NCBI GenBank assembly: GCA_965365655.1
Contig: CBDUCN010000013.1
Coordinates: forward strand, 1-32,336
Direction: 5' to 3'
Length of the DNA stretch: 32,336 bases
From: JBFHNV01 sp965365655
Lineage (GTDB): Bacteria > Pseudomonadota > Gammaproteobacteria > HK1
A program made the translations under genes and the position numbers. The notes under the pieces were generated by a model. That model ran no database searches, was not told the DNA's origin, and worked only from the letters and a program-made list of their open reading frames with translations. Within the stretch, counting starts at the first letter, position 1. Each line of letters starts with the position of its first letter. Shown piece by piece: positions 15,531 to 23,010 of the stretch.

Positions 15531-16766
15531 TCAGCGCACCGGGCGCACCTTCAGGCCGTCCACCGCGTTCGGCAGCTGGGTGGTGATCACGGTGGCGCCG
15601 GCGGCGAGCTCGGGGCTGCGCACCAGAAGGAGCTGGCGCCCGTCCTCGTCCTCGAACTCGCCCGCGCGCTCCACCGCCACGCCCGCCATCCGCGAGTCCG
15701 TGTCCAGCAGGTAGATCCGCTCCCCGCCGTAGAGCGCCTCCGCGGGCACCGCCACCACGTCGTGCACCGCGGGGAACAGCACCGTGAGCGCGAAGGTGCG
15801 GCCGAGCTCCAGGCGGTGCCGCCGAGGCTCCACGACGCTGAACAGGGCGTCGGCGCCGCCCCGGCCACGCTCGACGGCCGCGCCGAGGCGGTCGAGGCGG
15901 GCCTGCACCGTGGCGCCCCCGACCTGCGCCCGGGCCTGCACGCTCTCGCCTGCGTCCAGCGCCGCGCGCAGCCGGGCGAGGTCGCGGGTCGGCACCTGGG
16001 CGCGCAGCTCGACCTCGCGGTCGTCGAACAGGGTGAGCAGGCTGTCGCCCGCGCGCACCCGGTCGCCCGGGGCCACCGTCACGCTCGCGATGCGGCCGCC
16101 GAACGGCGCGCGCACCTCGGTGCGCTCCAGGTCCAGCCGCGCCTGCGCGGCGAGCGCCTCGGCGCGGTCCAGCCGCGCTTCCAGGGCCGCGCGGCGGCTC
16201 TCGTGCTCGTCGATCGCGGAGCGGCGGTCGTCGACCGCCAGCGCCTGGCGCGCCTCGTTCTGGCGCGTCGTGTCCAGCCCGGACGCGGAGCCCAGGTCGC
16301 GGGTCGCGAGGCGTTCTGCGCGCTCGACCTCGCGCCGCGCGAGGTCGAGCAGGCGCCGCTCGTGGGTGAGCGCGACCCGGTCGCTCTCGTGCCGGCGCAG
16401 CTCGCTCGCGAGGTCCGCCCGCACCTCGGCGACGTCGGCCTCGCGTTGCGCGAGCACCAGGCGCGCGTCGCGGTCGTCGAGGCGGACCAGCAGGTCGCCC
16501 TGCCCGACCGGGCGCCCCTCGCGCGCGGGCACCTCGCGCACGTCCGCGGTCACCGCCGCGGACAGGGTCGCGACGCGGGGCGAGTCGACGCGGGCATACA
16601 GGGTGCGTGTCGGGCTCAGCGTGCGCGGCGCGACCTGCGCCACCGACACGATCCAGACCTTCTCGCTGACCTCCAGCGGCTGCGGGGCCGGCTTCGTGAA
16701 CGCGAGCGCAGCGAGGCCGCCGGCGCCTAGCGCGAGGAACAGGACGGGCAGGACGCGTCGGATCAT
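15531..16766 (-). CDS. HlyD/RND-type periplasmic adaptor (membrane fusion) subunit
   Basis: A 411-residue envelope protein. Residues 1–24 form a signal or membrane anchor (MIRRVLPVLFLALGAGGLAALAF). A beta-barrel/lipoyl first half (about 45–95) has VREVPAREGRPVGQGDLLVRLDD. A long Arg/Glu/Ala-rich coiled-coil hairpin (about 97–210) is followed by the second lipoyl half (APFGGRIASVTVAPGDRVRAGD), then beta-barrel and membrane-proximal domains. Such adaptors link an inner-membrane pump to an outer-membrane channel. No RND or ABC pump or TolC gene lies in the window; downstream is the VOC gene on the other strand. It follows rho by 70 bp on the same strand and may be read from the rho transcript. 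Substrate unknown. Confidence 0.9.
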   Translation of the reverse strand: MIRRVLPVLFLALGAGGLAALAFTKPAPQPLEVSEKVWIVSVAQVAPRTLSPTRTLYARVDSPRVATLSAAVTADVREVPAREGRPVGQGDLLVRLDDRDARLVLAQREADVAEVRADLASELRRHESDRVALTHERRLLDLARREVERAERLATRDLGSASGLDTTRQNEARQALAVDDRRSAIDEHESRRAALEARLDRAEALAAQARLDLERTEVRAPFGGRIASVTVAPGDRVRAGDSLLTLFDDREVELRAQVPTRDLARLRAALDAGESVQARAQVGGATVQARLDRLGAAVERGRGGADALFSVVEPRRHRLELGRTFALTVLFPAVHDVVAVPAEALYGGERIYLLDTDSRMAGVAVERAGEFEDEDGRQLLLVRSPELAAGATVITTQLPNAVDGLKVRPVR

Positions 16767-16836
16767 CCGGGGATCCTACCCGGGAGGCCGCCGGCCGCGG
16801 GCAGGCGCGCCGCGCCGCGGCGCGTAGGGGGCTCGG

Positions 16837-18096
16837 CTACTGGCGCTTCATCGCGTCGAAGAACTCGGAGTTGGTCTTCGTCGCCTTGATGCGGTCGAGC
16901 AGGAACTCCATCGCCTGCACTTCCTCCATCGGATGCAGGAGCTTGCGCAGGATCCACACCTTCTGCAGCACGTCGGGCTTGATCAGCAGCTCCTCGCGCC
17001 GGGTGCCGGAGCGGTCGATGTTGATGGCGGGGAAGATGCGCCGCTCGGCGATCTTGCGCTCCATGTGAATCTCGCTGTTACCGGTGCCCTTGAACTCCTC
17101 GAAGATGACGTCGTCCATGCGCGAGCCGGTGTCCACCAGCGCGGTGGCGATGATGCTCAGGCTGCCGCCCTCCTCGATGTTGCGCGCGGCGCCGAAGAAG
17201 CGCTTGGGGCGCTGCAGCGCGTTGGCGTCCACGCCGCCGGTGAGCACCTTGCCGGATGACGGCACCACCGTGTTGTACGCGCGCGCGAGGCGCGTGATCG
17301 AGTCGAGCAGGATCACCACGTCGCGCTTGTGCTCCGCGAGGCGCTTGGCCTTCTCGATCACCATCTCCGCGACCTGCACGTGGCGGCTGGCCGGCTCGTC
17401 GAAGGTGCTGGAGACCACCTCGCCGCGTACCGAGCGGGCCATCTCCGTCACCTCCTCGGGCCGCTCGTCGATGAGCAGCACGATGAGATAGACCTCGGGA
17501 TGGTTGGCGGCGATGGAATGCGCGATGCTCTGCAGCATCATGGTCTTGCCGGCCTTCGGCGGCGAGACGATCAGCGCGCGCTGGCCTTTGCCGATGGGCG
17601 ACATCAGGTCGATGATGCGCGGCGTCGCGTCCTCGGTGGCGCCGTTGCCGATCTCGAGCACGAAGCGCTCGTTCGGGAACAGCGGCGTCAGGTTCTCGAA
17701 CAGGACCTTGCTCTTCGCCGCCTCCGGCTTGTCGAAGTTGATCTGATCGACCTTCAGCAGCGCGAAGTAGCGCTCCCCCTCCTTGGGCGGCCGGATCTTG
17801 CCGGCCACCGTGTCGCCGGTGCGCAGGCTGAAGCGCCGGATCTGGCTGGGGCTCACGTAGATGTCGTCGGGGCCCGCGAGGTACGAGCTGTCCGCCGAGC
17901 GCAGGAACCCGAATCCGTCCTGGAGGATCTCGAGCACGCCGTCGCCGTAGATGTCCTCGCCCTTCTTGGCGTGGCTCTTGAGGATGCTGAAGATGATGTC
18001 CTGCTTGCGGGAGCGGGACATGCCCTCGATCCCCAGCTCCTGGGAGAGCTCGAGGAGCTTGGGTGCTGGCATCTGCTTCAGTTCGGTGAGATTCAT
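16837..18096 (-). CDS. rho: Transcription termination factor Rho
   Basis: A 419-residue protein, the length of E. coli Rho (419) and nearly collinear with it. The N-terminal helical domain begins MNLTELKQ. The RNA-binding cold-shock-like domain has DGFGFLRSADSSYLAGPDDIYVSPSQIRRF (split across 60–89). The Walker A motif is PPKAGKT at 179–185. Walker B is in DVVILLDS. The Q- and R-loop regions (TGGVDAN, EEFKGTGN) are intact. It acts as a hexameric RNA-dependent ATPase that ends untranslated transcripts. It lies after trxA on the same strand with 245 bp between, as in enterobacteria, where that gap carries an autoregulatory leader. Many genes here end in hairpins without T-runs, which fits Rho-assisted termination. 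Confidence 0.99.
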   Translation of the reverse strand: MNLTELKQMPAPKLLELSQELGIEGMSRSRKQDIIFSILKSHAKKGEDIYGDGVLEILQDGFGFLRSADSSYLAGPDDIYVSPSQIRRFSLRTGDTVAGKIRPPKEGERYFALLKVDQINFDKPEAAKSKVLFENLTPLFPNERFVLEIGNGATEDATPRIIDLMSPIGKGQRALIVSPPKAGKTMMLQSIAHSIAANHPEVYLIVLLIDERPEEVTEMARSVRGEVVSSTFDEPASRHVQVAEMVIEKAKRLAEHKRDVVILLDSITRLARAYNTVVPSSGKVLTGGVDANALQRPKRFFGAARNIEEGGSLSIIATALVDTGSRMDDVIFEEFKGTGNSEIHMERKIAERRIFPAINIDRSGTRREELLIKPDVLQKVWILRKLLHPMEEVQAMEFLLDRIKATKTNSEFFDAMKRQ

Positions 18097-18221
18097 GGGA
18101 TTGCGACCCGTGGCGAGACGGCCGGTCGGCGGGACAGGATCAAGCGGGACCGCTCGACCGAGGCGATGGCGTGGTGGAAAGGACGTTGCGCGAAAAAAAA
18201 GAGGTCAGCGCGGGGAGGCAA

Positions 18222-18235
18222 AGCCGCATGCGGCT
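18222..18235. repeat. Palindrome and A8 tract in the trxA–rho gap
   Basis: AGCCGCATGCGGCT is a perfect 14-bp palindrome. On the minus strand it is followed, 21 bases later, by a run of eight T (complement of 18193–18200). The two are too far apart for a textbook intrinsic terminator. They lie in the rho leader region, where attenuation is known in other proteobacteria, so a role in rho autoregulation is possible. Confidence 0.35.
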
Positions 18236-18312
18236 CCGCGGATTGGGCGAACGCTATCATGCGCCCTCGCGCCCGTCCACCCTCCATGCGGGCGGGTCCC
18301 GGAGCCGCTGCG

Positions 18313-18334
18313 GCCGCCGGCATGCGCCGGCGGC
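18313..18334 (-). terminator. Strong hairpin directly after trxA
   Basis: GCCGCCGGC and GCCGGCGGC form a perfect 9-bp GC stem with a 4-nt loop, starting 7 bases after the trxA stop codon in the direction of trxA transcription. There is no U-run. It probably ends or stabilises the short trxA transcript and partly separates trxA from rho. Confidence 0.5.
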
Positions 18335-18341
18335 GGCGCGA

Positions 18342-18668
18342 TCAGATGTTGCTGTCGATGAACGCGGCGAGCTGCGACTTGGACACCGCGCCCACCTTGG
18401 TGGCCTCGACGTTTCCGCCCTTGAACAGCATCAGGGTCGGGATGCCCCGGATGCCGTATTTCGGGGGCGTCGCGGGATTGTCGTCGATGTTCAGCTTTGC
18501 GATCCGCAGCTTGCCATCGTATTCTTCCGCGATCTCGTCAAGGATGGGCGCGATGGCCTTGCAAGGGCCGCACCATTCCGCCCAGTAGTCCACGAGCACC
18601 GGTGACTCGGACCCGAGCACGTCCTGCTCGAAGCTGTCGTCCGTCACGTGCACGATCTTGTCGCCCAT
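18342..18668 (-). CDS. trxA: Thioredoxin 1
   Basis: A 108-residue cytosolic disulfide reductase with the active site WCGPCK (Cys33, Cys36), Asp27 in the buried position, and the cis-Pro in RGIPTLMLF. Length and sequence match bacterial Trx1. It lies between rhlB (divergent) and rho (same strand, downstream), the E. coli arrangement. The 128-bp gap to rhlB must hold both promoters; ATCATA at 18714–18719 reads as TATGAT on the minus strand and may be the trxA –10 box. A GC hairpin follows the gene. Confidence 0.98.
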   Translation of the reverse strand: MGDKIVHVTDDSFEQDVLGSESPVLVDYWAEWCGPCKAIAPILDEIAEEYDGKLRIAKLNIDDNPATPPKYGIRGIPTLMLFKGGNVEATKVGAVSKSQLAAFIDSNI

Positions 18669-18713
18669 CGGGAACCCTCAACCCACGCGGATGCGTCCAG
18701 AAATTTGAGCCGA

Positions 18714-18719
18714 ATCATA
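18714..18719 (-). promoter_or_regulatory. Possible trxA –10 box
   Basis: On the minus strand this reads TATGAT, four of six positions from TATAAT being conserved in place and the flanks being AT-richer than the surroundings. It lies 46–51 bp before the trxA start. No good –35 hexamer is present at 16–18 bp, so the call is tentative. Confidence 0.3.
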
Positions 18720-18796
18720 CAGCCTTTGCAAGCGCCTGGCGGGCGGTCATCGCCGCCGTCCGGCCCGGCATCGACACCAGAACAGAGCCCCGCCCC

Positions 18797-20092
18797 ATGA
18801 GCGACACCCAGTTCAGCGACAAGCGATTCCAGGACCTCGATCTGGTGCCGGAGCTGCACCGCGGCATCGCCGACGCCGGCTTCGAGCGCTGCACGCCCAT
18901 CCAGGCGCGCGCCCTGCCGCTCGCGCTCGCGGGACGCGACGTGCAGGGCCAGGCGCAGACCGGCACCGGCAAGACCGCCGCGTTCCTGCTCGCGACGATG
19001 CAGCGGCTGCTGACCGTGCCCGCGGTCGCGACCCACAAGGATGGCGACCCGCGCGCCGTGATCCTGGCCCCGACCCGGGAGCTCGCGATCCAGATCGCGA
19101 AGGACGCCGAGGTGCTGGGAGCCCACACCGGGCTGCGCACCGGGGTCGTGTACGGCGGCACGGGCTACGACGAGCAGCGCCAGATGCTGACGCGCGGCGT
19201 CGACATCCTGGTCGGCACCCCGGGACGCTTCATCGACTACTTCAAGCAGCGCCTGTTCAGCCTGCACGGCGTCCAGGTCGCGGTGCTCGACGAGGCGGAC
19301 CGCATGTTCGACCTCGGTTTCATCAAGGACATCCGCTACGTGCTGCGCCGCATGCCGCCGCCCGAGGAGCGGTTGAACATGCTGTTCTCCGCGACCCTGA
19401 CGCTGCGCGTGACCGAGCTCGCCTACGAGCACATGAACGCGCCGGAGATGGTGGACGCGGCGCCCGATCAGGTCACCGTGGACGGCGTCACCCAGGTGCT
19501 CTACCACGTCTCCAAGGACGACAAGGTGAACCTGCTGTTCGGGTTGCTGCGGCACATGGACCCGACGCGCACCATCATCTTCGTGAACACCAAGCGCGTG
19601 GCCGACCGCCTCGCCGATTATCTGAACCACAACGACCTGCCGTGCGCGCTGCTCACCGGCGACGTCCCGCAGACGAAGCGCATCGCGCTGCTGGACAAGT
19701 TCAAGCGCGGCGAGCTGCCGATCCTGGTGGCCACCGACGTGGCCGCGCGCGGGCTGCACATTCCCGACGTCAGCCACGTCATCAACTACGACCTGCCGCA
19801 GGATCGCGAGGACTACGTGCACAGGGTCGGGCGGACCGCGCGCGCGGGCGCGAGCGGCGACGCGATCAGCCTCGCCTGCGAGGAGTACGTGTTCTCGCTG
19901 GAGGAGATCGAGGACTACATCGGCAAGAAGATCCCGGTGGAGGCCTTCGGTCCGGAGATGCTGGCCGAGCCCCGGCATCCCCCGCGCCGGCCGCGCCGCG
20001 ACCGCGGCGGGCCGCCGCGGCGCGGCGGCGGACGTCACGGCGGCGGCGGCGGCGGCGGGCGCCGGCGTGGGGCGGGCGGCGGGCGGAGCTGA
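18797..20092 (+). CDS. rhlB: DEAD-box ATP-dependent RNA helicase RhlB
   Basis: A 431-residue RNA helicase. The helicase core has the Q motif (ERCTPIQ), Walker A AQTGTGKT (53–60), PTRELA, the DEAD box at 165–168, SAT, VATDVAARGLH and HRVGRTARAG. The tail after about residue 395 is rich in Pro, Arg and Gly (RRPRRDRGG, GGGGGGGRRRG) and likely disordered and RNA-binding; in E. coli RhlB the equivalent region helps contact RNase E. Divergent placement from trxA–rho identifies it as RhlB rather than RhlE or SrmB. ATG 18797 starts the conserved N-terminus (MSDTQFSDKRFQDL); upstream in-frame codons read into the trxA promoter. Likely role: unwinding mRNA for the degradosome. Confidence 0.96.
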   Translation: MSDTQFSDKRFQDLDLVPELHRGIADAGFERCTPIQARALPLALAGRDVQGQAQTGTGKTAAFLLATMQRLLTVPAVATHKDGDPRAVILAPTRELAIQIAKDAEVLGAHTGLRTGVVYGGTGYDEQRQMLTRGVDILVGTPGRFIDYFKQRLFSLHGVQVAVLDEADRMFDLGFIKDIRYVLRRMPPPEERLNMLFSATLTLRVTELAYEHMNAPEMVDAAPDQVTVDGVTQVLYHVSKDDKVNLLFGLLRHMDPTRTIIFVNTKRVADRLADYLNHNDLPCALLTGDVPQTKRIALLDKFKRGELPILVATDVAARGLHIPDVSHVINYDLPQDREDYVHRVGRTARAGASGDAISLACEEYVFSLEEIEDYIGKKIPVEAFGPEMLAEPRHPPRRPRRDRGGPPRRGGGRHGGGGGGGRRRGAGGGRS

Positions 20093-20161
20093 GCGCGCCG
20101 GAGATCGCGCCTGCCGCGCCTGCGGCGCGGCTGGACGACCGTCGCGAGGACGGCGGCTCTC

Positions 20162-20285
20162 TGACCGGCTGCGGCATGAACCGCCCGGTCGAACCTCAGA
20201 CCCGCTTCGCGGAAGATACGGTCTTCCGTCGGAGCCATGACAAAGAGCGCCTGCGTGACTGGTTCACGCAGGCCCATTGCCGTGC
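20162..20285. repeat. Dispersed structured element, copy 2
   Basis: This segment downstream of rhlB and before the convergent esterase gene aligns with 15371–15480. Stem 1 is GACCGG (20163–20168) with CCGGTC (20185–20190); the middle base pair is C-G here and A-T in copy 1, a compensatory change. Stem 2 is CGGAAGA/TCTTCCG (20210–20228). Stem 3 is GCCTGCGTGA/TCACGCAGGC (20249–20273), a perfect 10-bp stem at the place of copy 1's 10-bp stem but of different sequence. A further GCAGGC/GCCTGC pair (20291–20317) follows. Confidence 0.6.
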
Positions 20286-20323
20286 CGGAGGCAGGCCGTC
20301 GAAACGCGGCAGCCTGCTGATGG

Positions 20324-21001
20324 CTACGAGCGCTCGAGCACCGCCTCCAGCCAGCAGGAGATGTCGCGCAGCTCCTCGCCGCACACCGAGTGCGGCATCG
20401 GGTACGTGTTGCACTGCACGCGGTAACCGTGCCGGCGCAGCACCTGTCGGGAGGTCTCCGAGGCCGCGAGCGGCACCACCGGGTCCTGGCTGCCGTGAGC
20501 GAGCAGGATGGGCACCTCGCGGTTGGCCTCGCTGGCCTCGTCCTCGAGCCCGTCCTGGATGGGCAGGTAGGTGGACAACGCCATGATCCCGGCGAGCGGT
20601 TCCGGATGGCGAAGTCCCGCGTGCAGCGCGATCGCGCCGCCCTGGGAGAAGCCGGCCACGACGATGCGCCGCGCGGGGATGCCGCGCCCGCGCTCCGCGG
20701 CGACGAGCGCGTCCAGCAGCGCGGCCGATCGCCGCACGCCGGACTCGTCCACCCGGCGCTCGATCTGCATGTCCAGGATGTCGTACCAGGCGCGCATGCG
20801 CATGCCCTGGTTGATGGTCACCGCCTGCACCGGCGCGTGCGGGAACACGAAGCGCGTCGATGCGCGGGCCCGCTCCTGGAGCTGCTCGACCACCGGCACG
20901 AAGTCGTGTCCGTCGGCGCCCAGACCGTGCAGCCAGATCACGCTGGCGTCCGCGGTCTCGCGGGGTTCGATGACGATGGGTGCGTCGTCGGGGCTGTCCA
21001 T
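20324..21001 (-). CDS. Alpha/beta-hydrolase, carboxylesterase / acyl-protein thioesterase family
   Basis: A 225-residue cytosolic serine hydrolase. The nucleophile is Ser119 in GFSQGG, the acid Asp173 in GSQDPVVP, and the base His204 in MPHSV. The oxyanion region is LHGLGADGHDF near residue 25. The PHAPVQAVTINQGMRMRAWYDI stretch is typical of the phospholipase/carboxylesterase family (Pseudomonas EstB type), which hydrolyses short acyl esters and thioesters. It is transcribed towards rhlB and diverges from lptM. It is a single gene with no clear pathway link. Confidence 0.93.
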   Translation of the reverse strand: MDSPDDAPIVIEPRETADASVIWLHGLGADGHDFVPVVEQLQERARASTRFVFPHAPVQAVTINQGMRMRAWYDILDMQIERRVDESGVRRSAALLDALVAAERGRGIPARRIVVAGFSQGGAIALHAGLRHPEPLAGIMALSTYLPIQDGLEDEASEANREVPILLAHGSQDPVVPLAASETSRQVLRRHGYRVQCNTYPMPHSVCGEELRDISCWLEAVLERS

Positions 21002-21120
21002 GTCGTGGCCGTCCGTTGCGGTGTGCCCGGGGCCGCGGCGACGTGCGCGCGGCGGCCCGGCAGTGTAATGAGCCGAGCCCGTGCCCGCGAGTGAGCTTCC
21101 GCCGCGCCGACGCGGCTCGC

Positions 21121-21126
21121 TATACT
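21121..21126 (+). promoter_or_regulatory. Putative –10 box before the lptM-like gene
   Basis: TATACT matches the sigma-70 –10 consensus at five of six positions and lies 35 bp before the GTG start of the lipoprotein gene. The best –35 candidate, TTCCGC at 21097–21102, is weak. The same promoter probably also serves lysA. Confidence 0.45.
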
Positions 21127-21161
21127 CGCGGACCGCCCGCCACCGGACCCCGCCACGCCCC

Positions 21162-21350
21162 GTGCACCGACGTCACGCCCTGTCCGGCCTCCTCGGCGCC
21201 GCCTTCGTCGTGCTCGCGAGCGGGTGCGGGCAGAAGGGACCGCTGTTCCTGCCCTCGGAGAAGATCGACGAGATCGAGCGCAAGCGGCGCGAGAAGCGCT
21301 CGTCAGGCCGCTCGCCCGACGGGGGCACGCCGACGCCTGCGAGCGGGTGA
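21162..21350 (+). CDS. lptM: Small lipoprotein of the LptM (YifL) family
   Basis: A 62-residue lipoprotein if translation starts at GTG 21162. The N-terminus is basic (MHRRH), followed by a hydrophobic stretch and a lipobox ending ASGC with the acylated Cys22. Directly after it comes the family motif CGQKGPLFLP. The rest is charged (KIDEIERKRREKR) and Ser/Pro/Gly-rich. LptM stabilises the LPS translocon LptD–LptE at the outer membrane in E. coli. In gammaproteobacteria it commonly precedes lysA, as here (48 bp). An earlier GTG at 21081 would precede the –10 box, so it is unlikely. Confidence 0.88.
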   Translation: MHRRHALSGLLGAAFVVLASGCGQKGPLFLPSEKIDEIERKRREKRSSGRSPDGGTPTPASG

Positions 21351-21398
21351 GACGGTGATCTGCCGGCGGCGCGCGCCGGGGTGGGCACGACGCCGAGC

Positions 21399-22661
21399 AT
21401 GACTCACGCATCTCCCTTCCATTACGCCGGCGGGCGCCTGCACGCCGAGGACGTGGACCTGGAGGCCGTCGCCGAGGCCTGCGGCACGCCTACCTACGTC
21501 TACTCGCGGGCCGCGATCGAGGAACGCTACCGCGCCATCGACGCCGCGCTGAGCGGCGTGCGCCACCGCGTCCACTACGCGGTCAAGGCCAACGGCAACC
21601 TCGCGGTGCTGAACGTGCTGGCCCGCCAGGGCAGCGGCTTCGACATCGTCTCGGTCGGTGAGCTCGAGCGCGTGCTGGCCGCCGGCGGGCGCGCGGAGAC
21701 GGTGGTGTTCTCGGGGGTGGGCAAGCGCCCGGACGAGATGCGGCGGGCGCTCGAGGCCGGCGTGGGCTGCTTCAACGTCGAGTCCGAGGGCGAGCTGGAC
21801 GCGCTCGCGACGGTCGCGGCGCGCGGCGATCGGCGCGCGCCGGTGGCGCTCAGGGTGAACCCGGACGTGGATGCGCGCACGCACCCGTACATCTCCACGG
21901 GCCTGAAGAGCAACAAGTTCGGCGTGCCGATGGAGGAGGCCGAGCGCCTGTTCCGGCGGGCGGTGCGCATGCCGTCGCTCGAGGTCGCGGGGGTGGCCTG
22001 CCACATCGGCTCGCAGCTCACCGACCCGGCGCCGCTGCTGGACGCGCTGGAGCGGGTGCTGGCGCTGGTGGACCGCCTGGCCGCGTCGGGGCTGGTGCTG
22101 CGCCACGTGGACATGGGGGGCGGCTACGGCGTGCGCTACCGGGACGAGTCGCCGCCACCCCCCGAGCGCTTCGCCGCCGCGCTCGCGGACCGGCTCGCGG
22201 GACGCGACCTGGCGCTCACCATCGAGCCCGGGCGCGCGATCGTCGCCGAGGCGGGCCTGCTGCTCACCCGCGTGCTGTACGCCAAGCGCAACGGCGGACG
22301 GGCCTTCCTGGTCGTGGATGCCGCGATGAACGACCTGATCCGGCCGGCGCTGTACGAGGGCTGGCACCCGCTGCTCGCGGTGCGGGAGCAGGCCCCGGAC
22401 GCGACCGGCGAACGATGGGACGTCGTGGGGCCGGTGTGCGAGTCGGCCGACTTCCTGGCGCTGGACCGTGCCGTGACGGCGGCGCCCGGCGACCTGCTGG
22501 GGGTGGGGTGCTGCGGCGCCTACGCGTTCTCGATGAGCTCGAACTACAACGCCCGGCCGCGCGCCGCCGAGGTGATGGTGGACGGGGTCGGGATGCACGT
22601 GGTGCGTCGCCGGGAGACCATCGCAGAGATGCTGTCCGGCGAGCGCACGCTCCCGAGCTGA
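21399..22661 (+). CDS. lysA: Diaminopimelate decarboxylase
   Basis: A 420-residue PLP enzyme (alanine racemase fold type III) making L-lysine from meso-DAP, the last step of lysine synthesis. The PLP lysine is Lys63 in HYAVKAN. Other family motifs are GFDIVSVGEL, TGLKSNKFG, CHIGSQ, GGGYGVRY, EPGRAIV, the CESAD motif supplying the active-site Cys, and GAYAFSMSSNYN near the C-terminus. ATG 21399 fits the family N-terminus; GTG 21381 is an alternative and neither has a strong ribosome binding site. In many relatives dapF follows lysA; here glnA regulation begins instead. Confidence 0.96.
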   Translation: MTHASPFHYAGGRLHAEDVDLEAVAEACGTPTYVYSRAAIEERYRAIDAALSGVRHRVHYAVKANGNLAVLNVLARQGSGFDIVSVGELERVLAAGGRAETVVFSGVGKRPDEMRRALEAGVGCFNVESEGELDALATVAARGDRRAPVALRVNPDVDARTHPYISTGLKSNKFGVPMEEAERLFRRAVRMPSLEVAGVACHIGSQLTDPAPLLDALERVLALVDRLAASGLVLRHVDMGGGYGVRYRDESPPPPERFAAALADRLAGRDLALTIEPGRAIVAEAGLLLTRVLYAKRNGGRAFLVVDAAMNDLIRPALYEGWHPLLAVREQAPDATGERWDVVGPVCESADFLALDRAVTAAPGDLLGVGCCGAYAFSMSSNYNARPRAAEVMVDGVGMHVVRRRETIAEMLSGERTLPS

Positions 22662-22691
22662 ACGCACTGAAACAGGGCGATACTGGCGTCA

Positions 22692-22710
22692 ATGCACCTT
22701 TGCGGTGCAT
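22692..22710. promoter_or_regulatory. NtrC enhancer site before glnA
   Basis: TGCACC-TTTGC-GGTGCA (22693–22709) is a perfect match to the NtrC palindrome TGCACC-N5-GGTGCA, and the flanking A and T extend the symmetry. It lies 185 bp before the sigma-54 element of glnA, a usual enhancer distance. Confidence 0.8.
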
Positions 22711-22894
22711 CATCCTCCGCCCGTCGGGGTGATTCGTGCGCGGAAGTCGCGGGGCGGTCGTGCCCGGTGCGCGGCAGCCGCGCCCGGGTCGCCGCTCCCG
22801 AGGCTCGGAAGTTCCTGATCTTGAAGCGATCCGGAAATCTCCGCCCGGGCCCGGGCGGGCGGCGGGCTGGCCGCGGCCGTGACGCGCGGTTGAG

Positions 22895-22910
22895 TGGCAT
22901 ATTTCGTGCA
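22895..22910 (+). promoter_or_regulatory. Sigma-54 (RpoN) promoter of glnA
   Basis: TGGCATATTTCGTGCA has the –24 GG (22896–22897) and –12 GC (22908–22909) separated by exactly ten bases, and matches TGGCAC-N5-TTGCA at most positions. It predicts a transcript start near 22921, about 90 bp before the glnA start. The rest of the 349-bp lysA–glnA gap shows no gene. Confidence 0.78.
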
Positions 22911-23010
22911 GTACCGGCGCCCATCCCCGTGCGTGCGCCGAAGCGGCGCATCGGCGGCCGCCGGACCGCGACCGGCACCTGAGCAATAAACCTGACCCGG
23001 AGGGAGTGAA

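Noticed and set aside
18193..18200. A8 tract as a trxA intrinsic terminator
   Set aside because: The nearest dyad on the minus strand is 21 bases away, too far for a standard terminator, and a stronger hairpin already follows trxA at 18313–18334.
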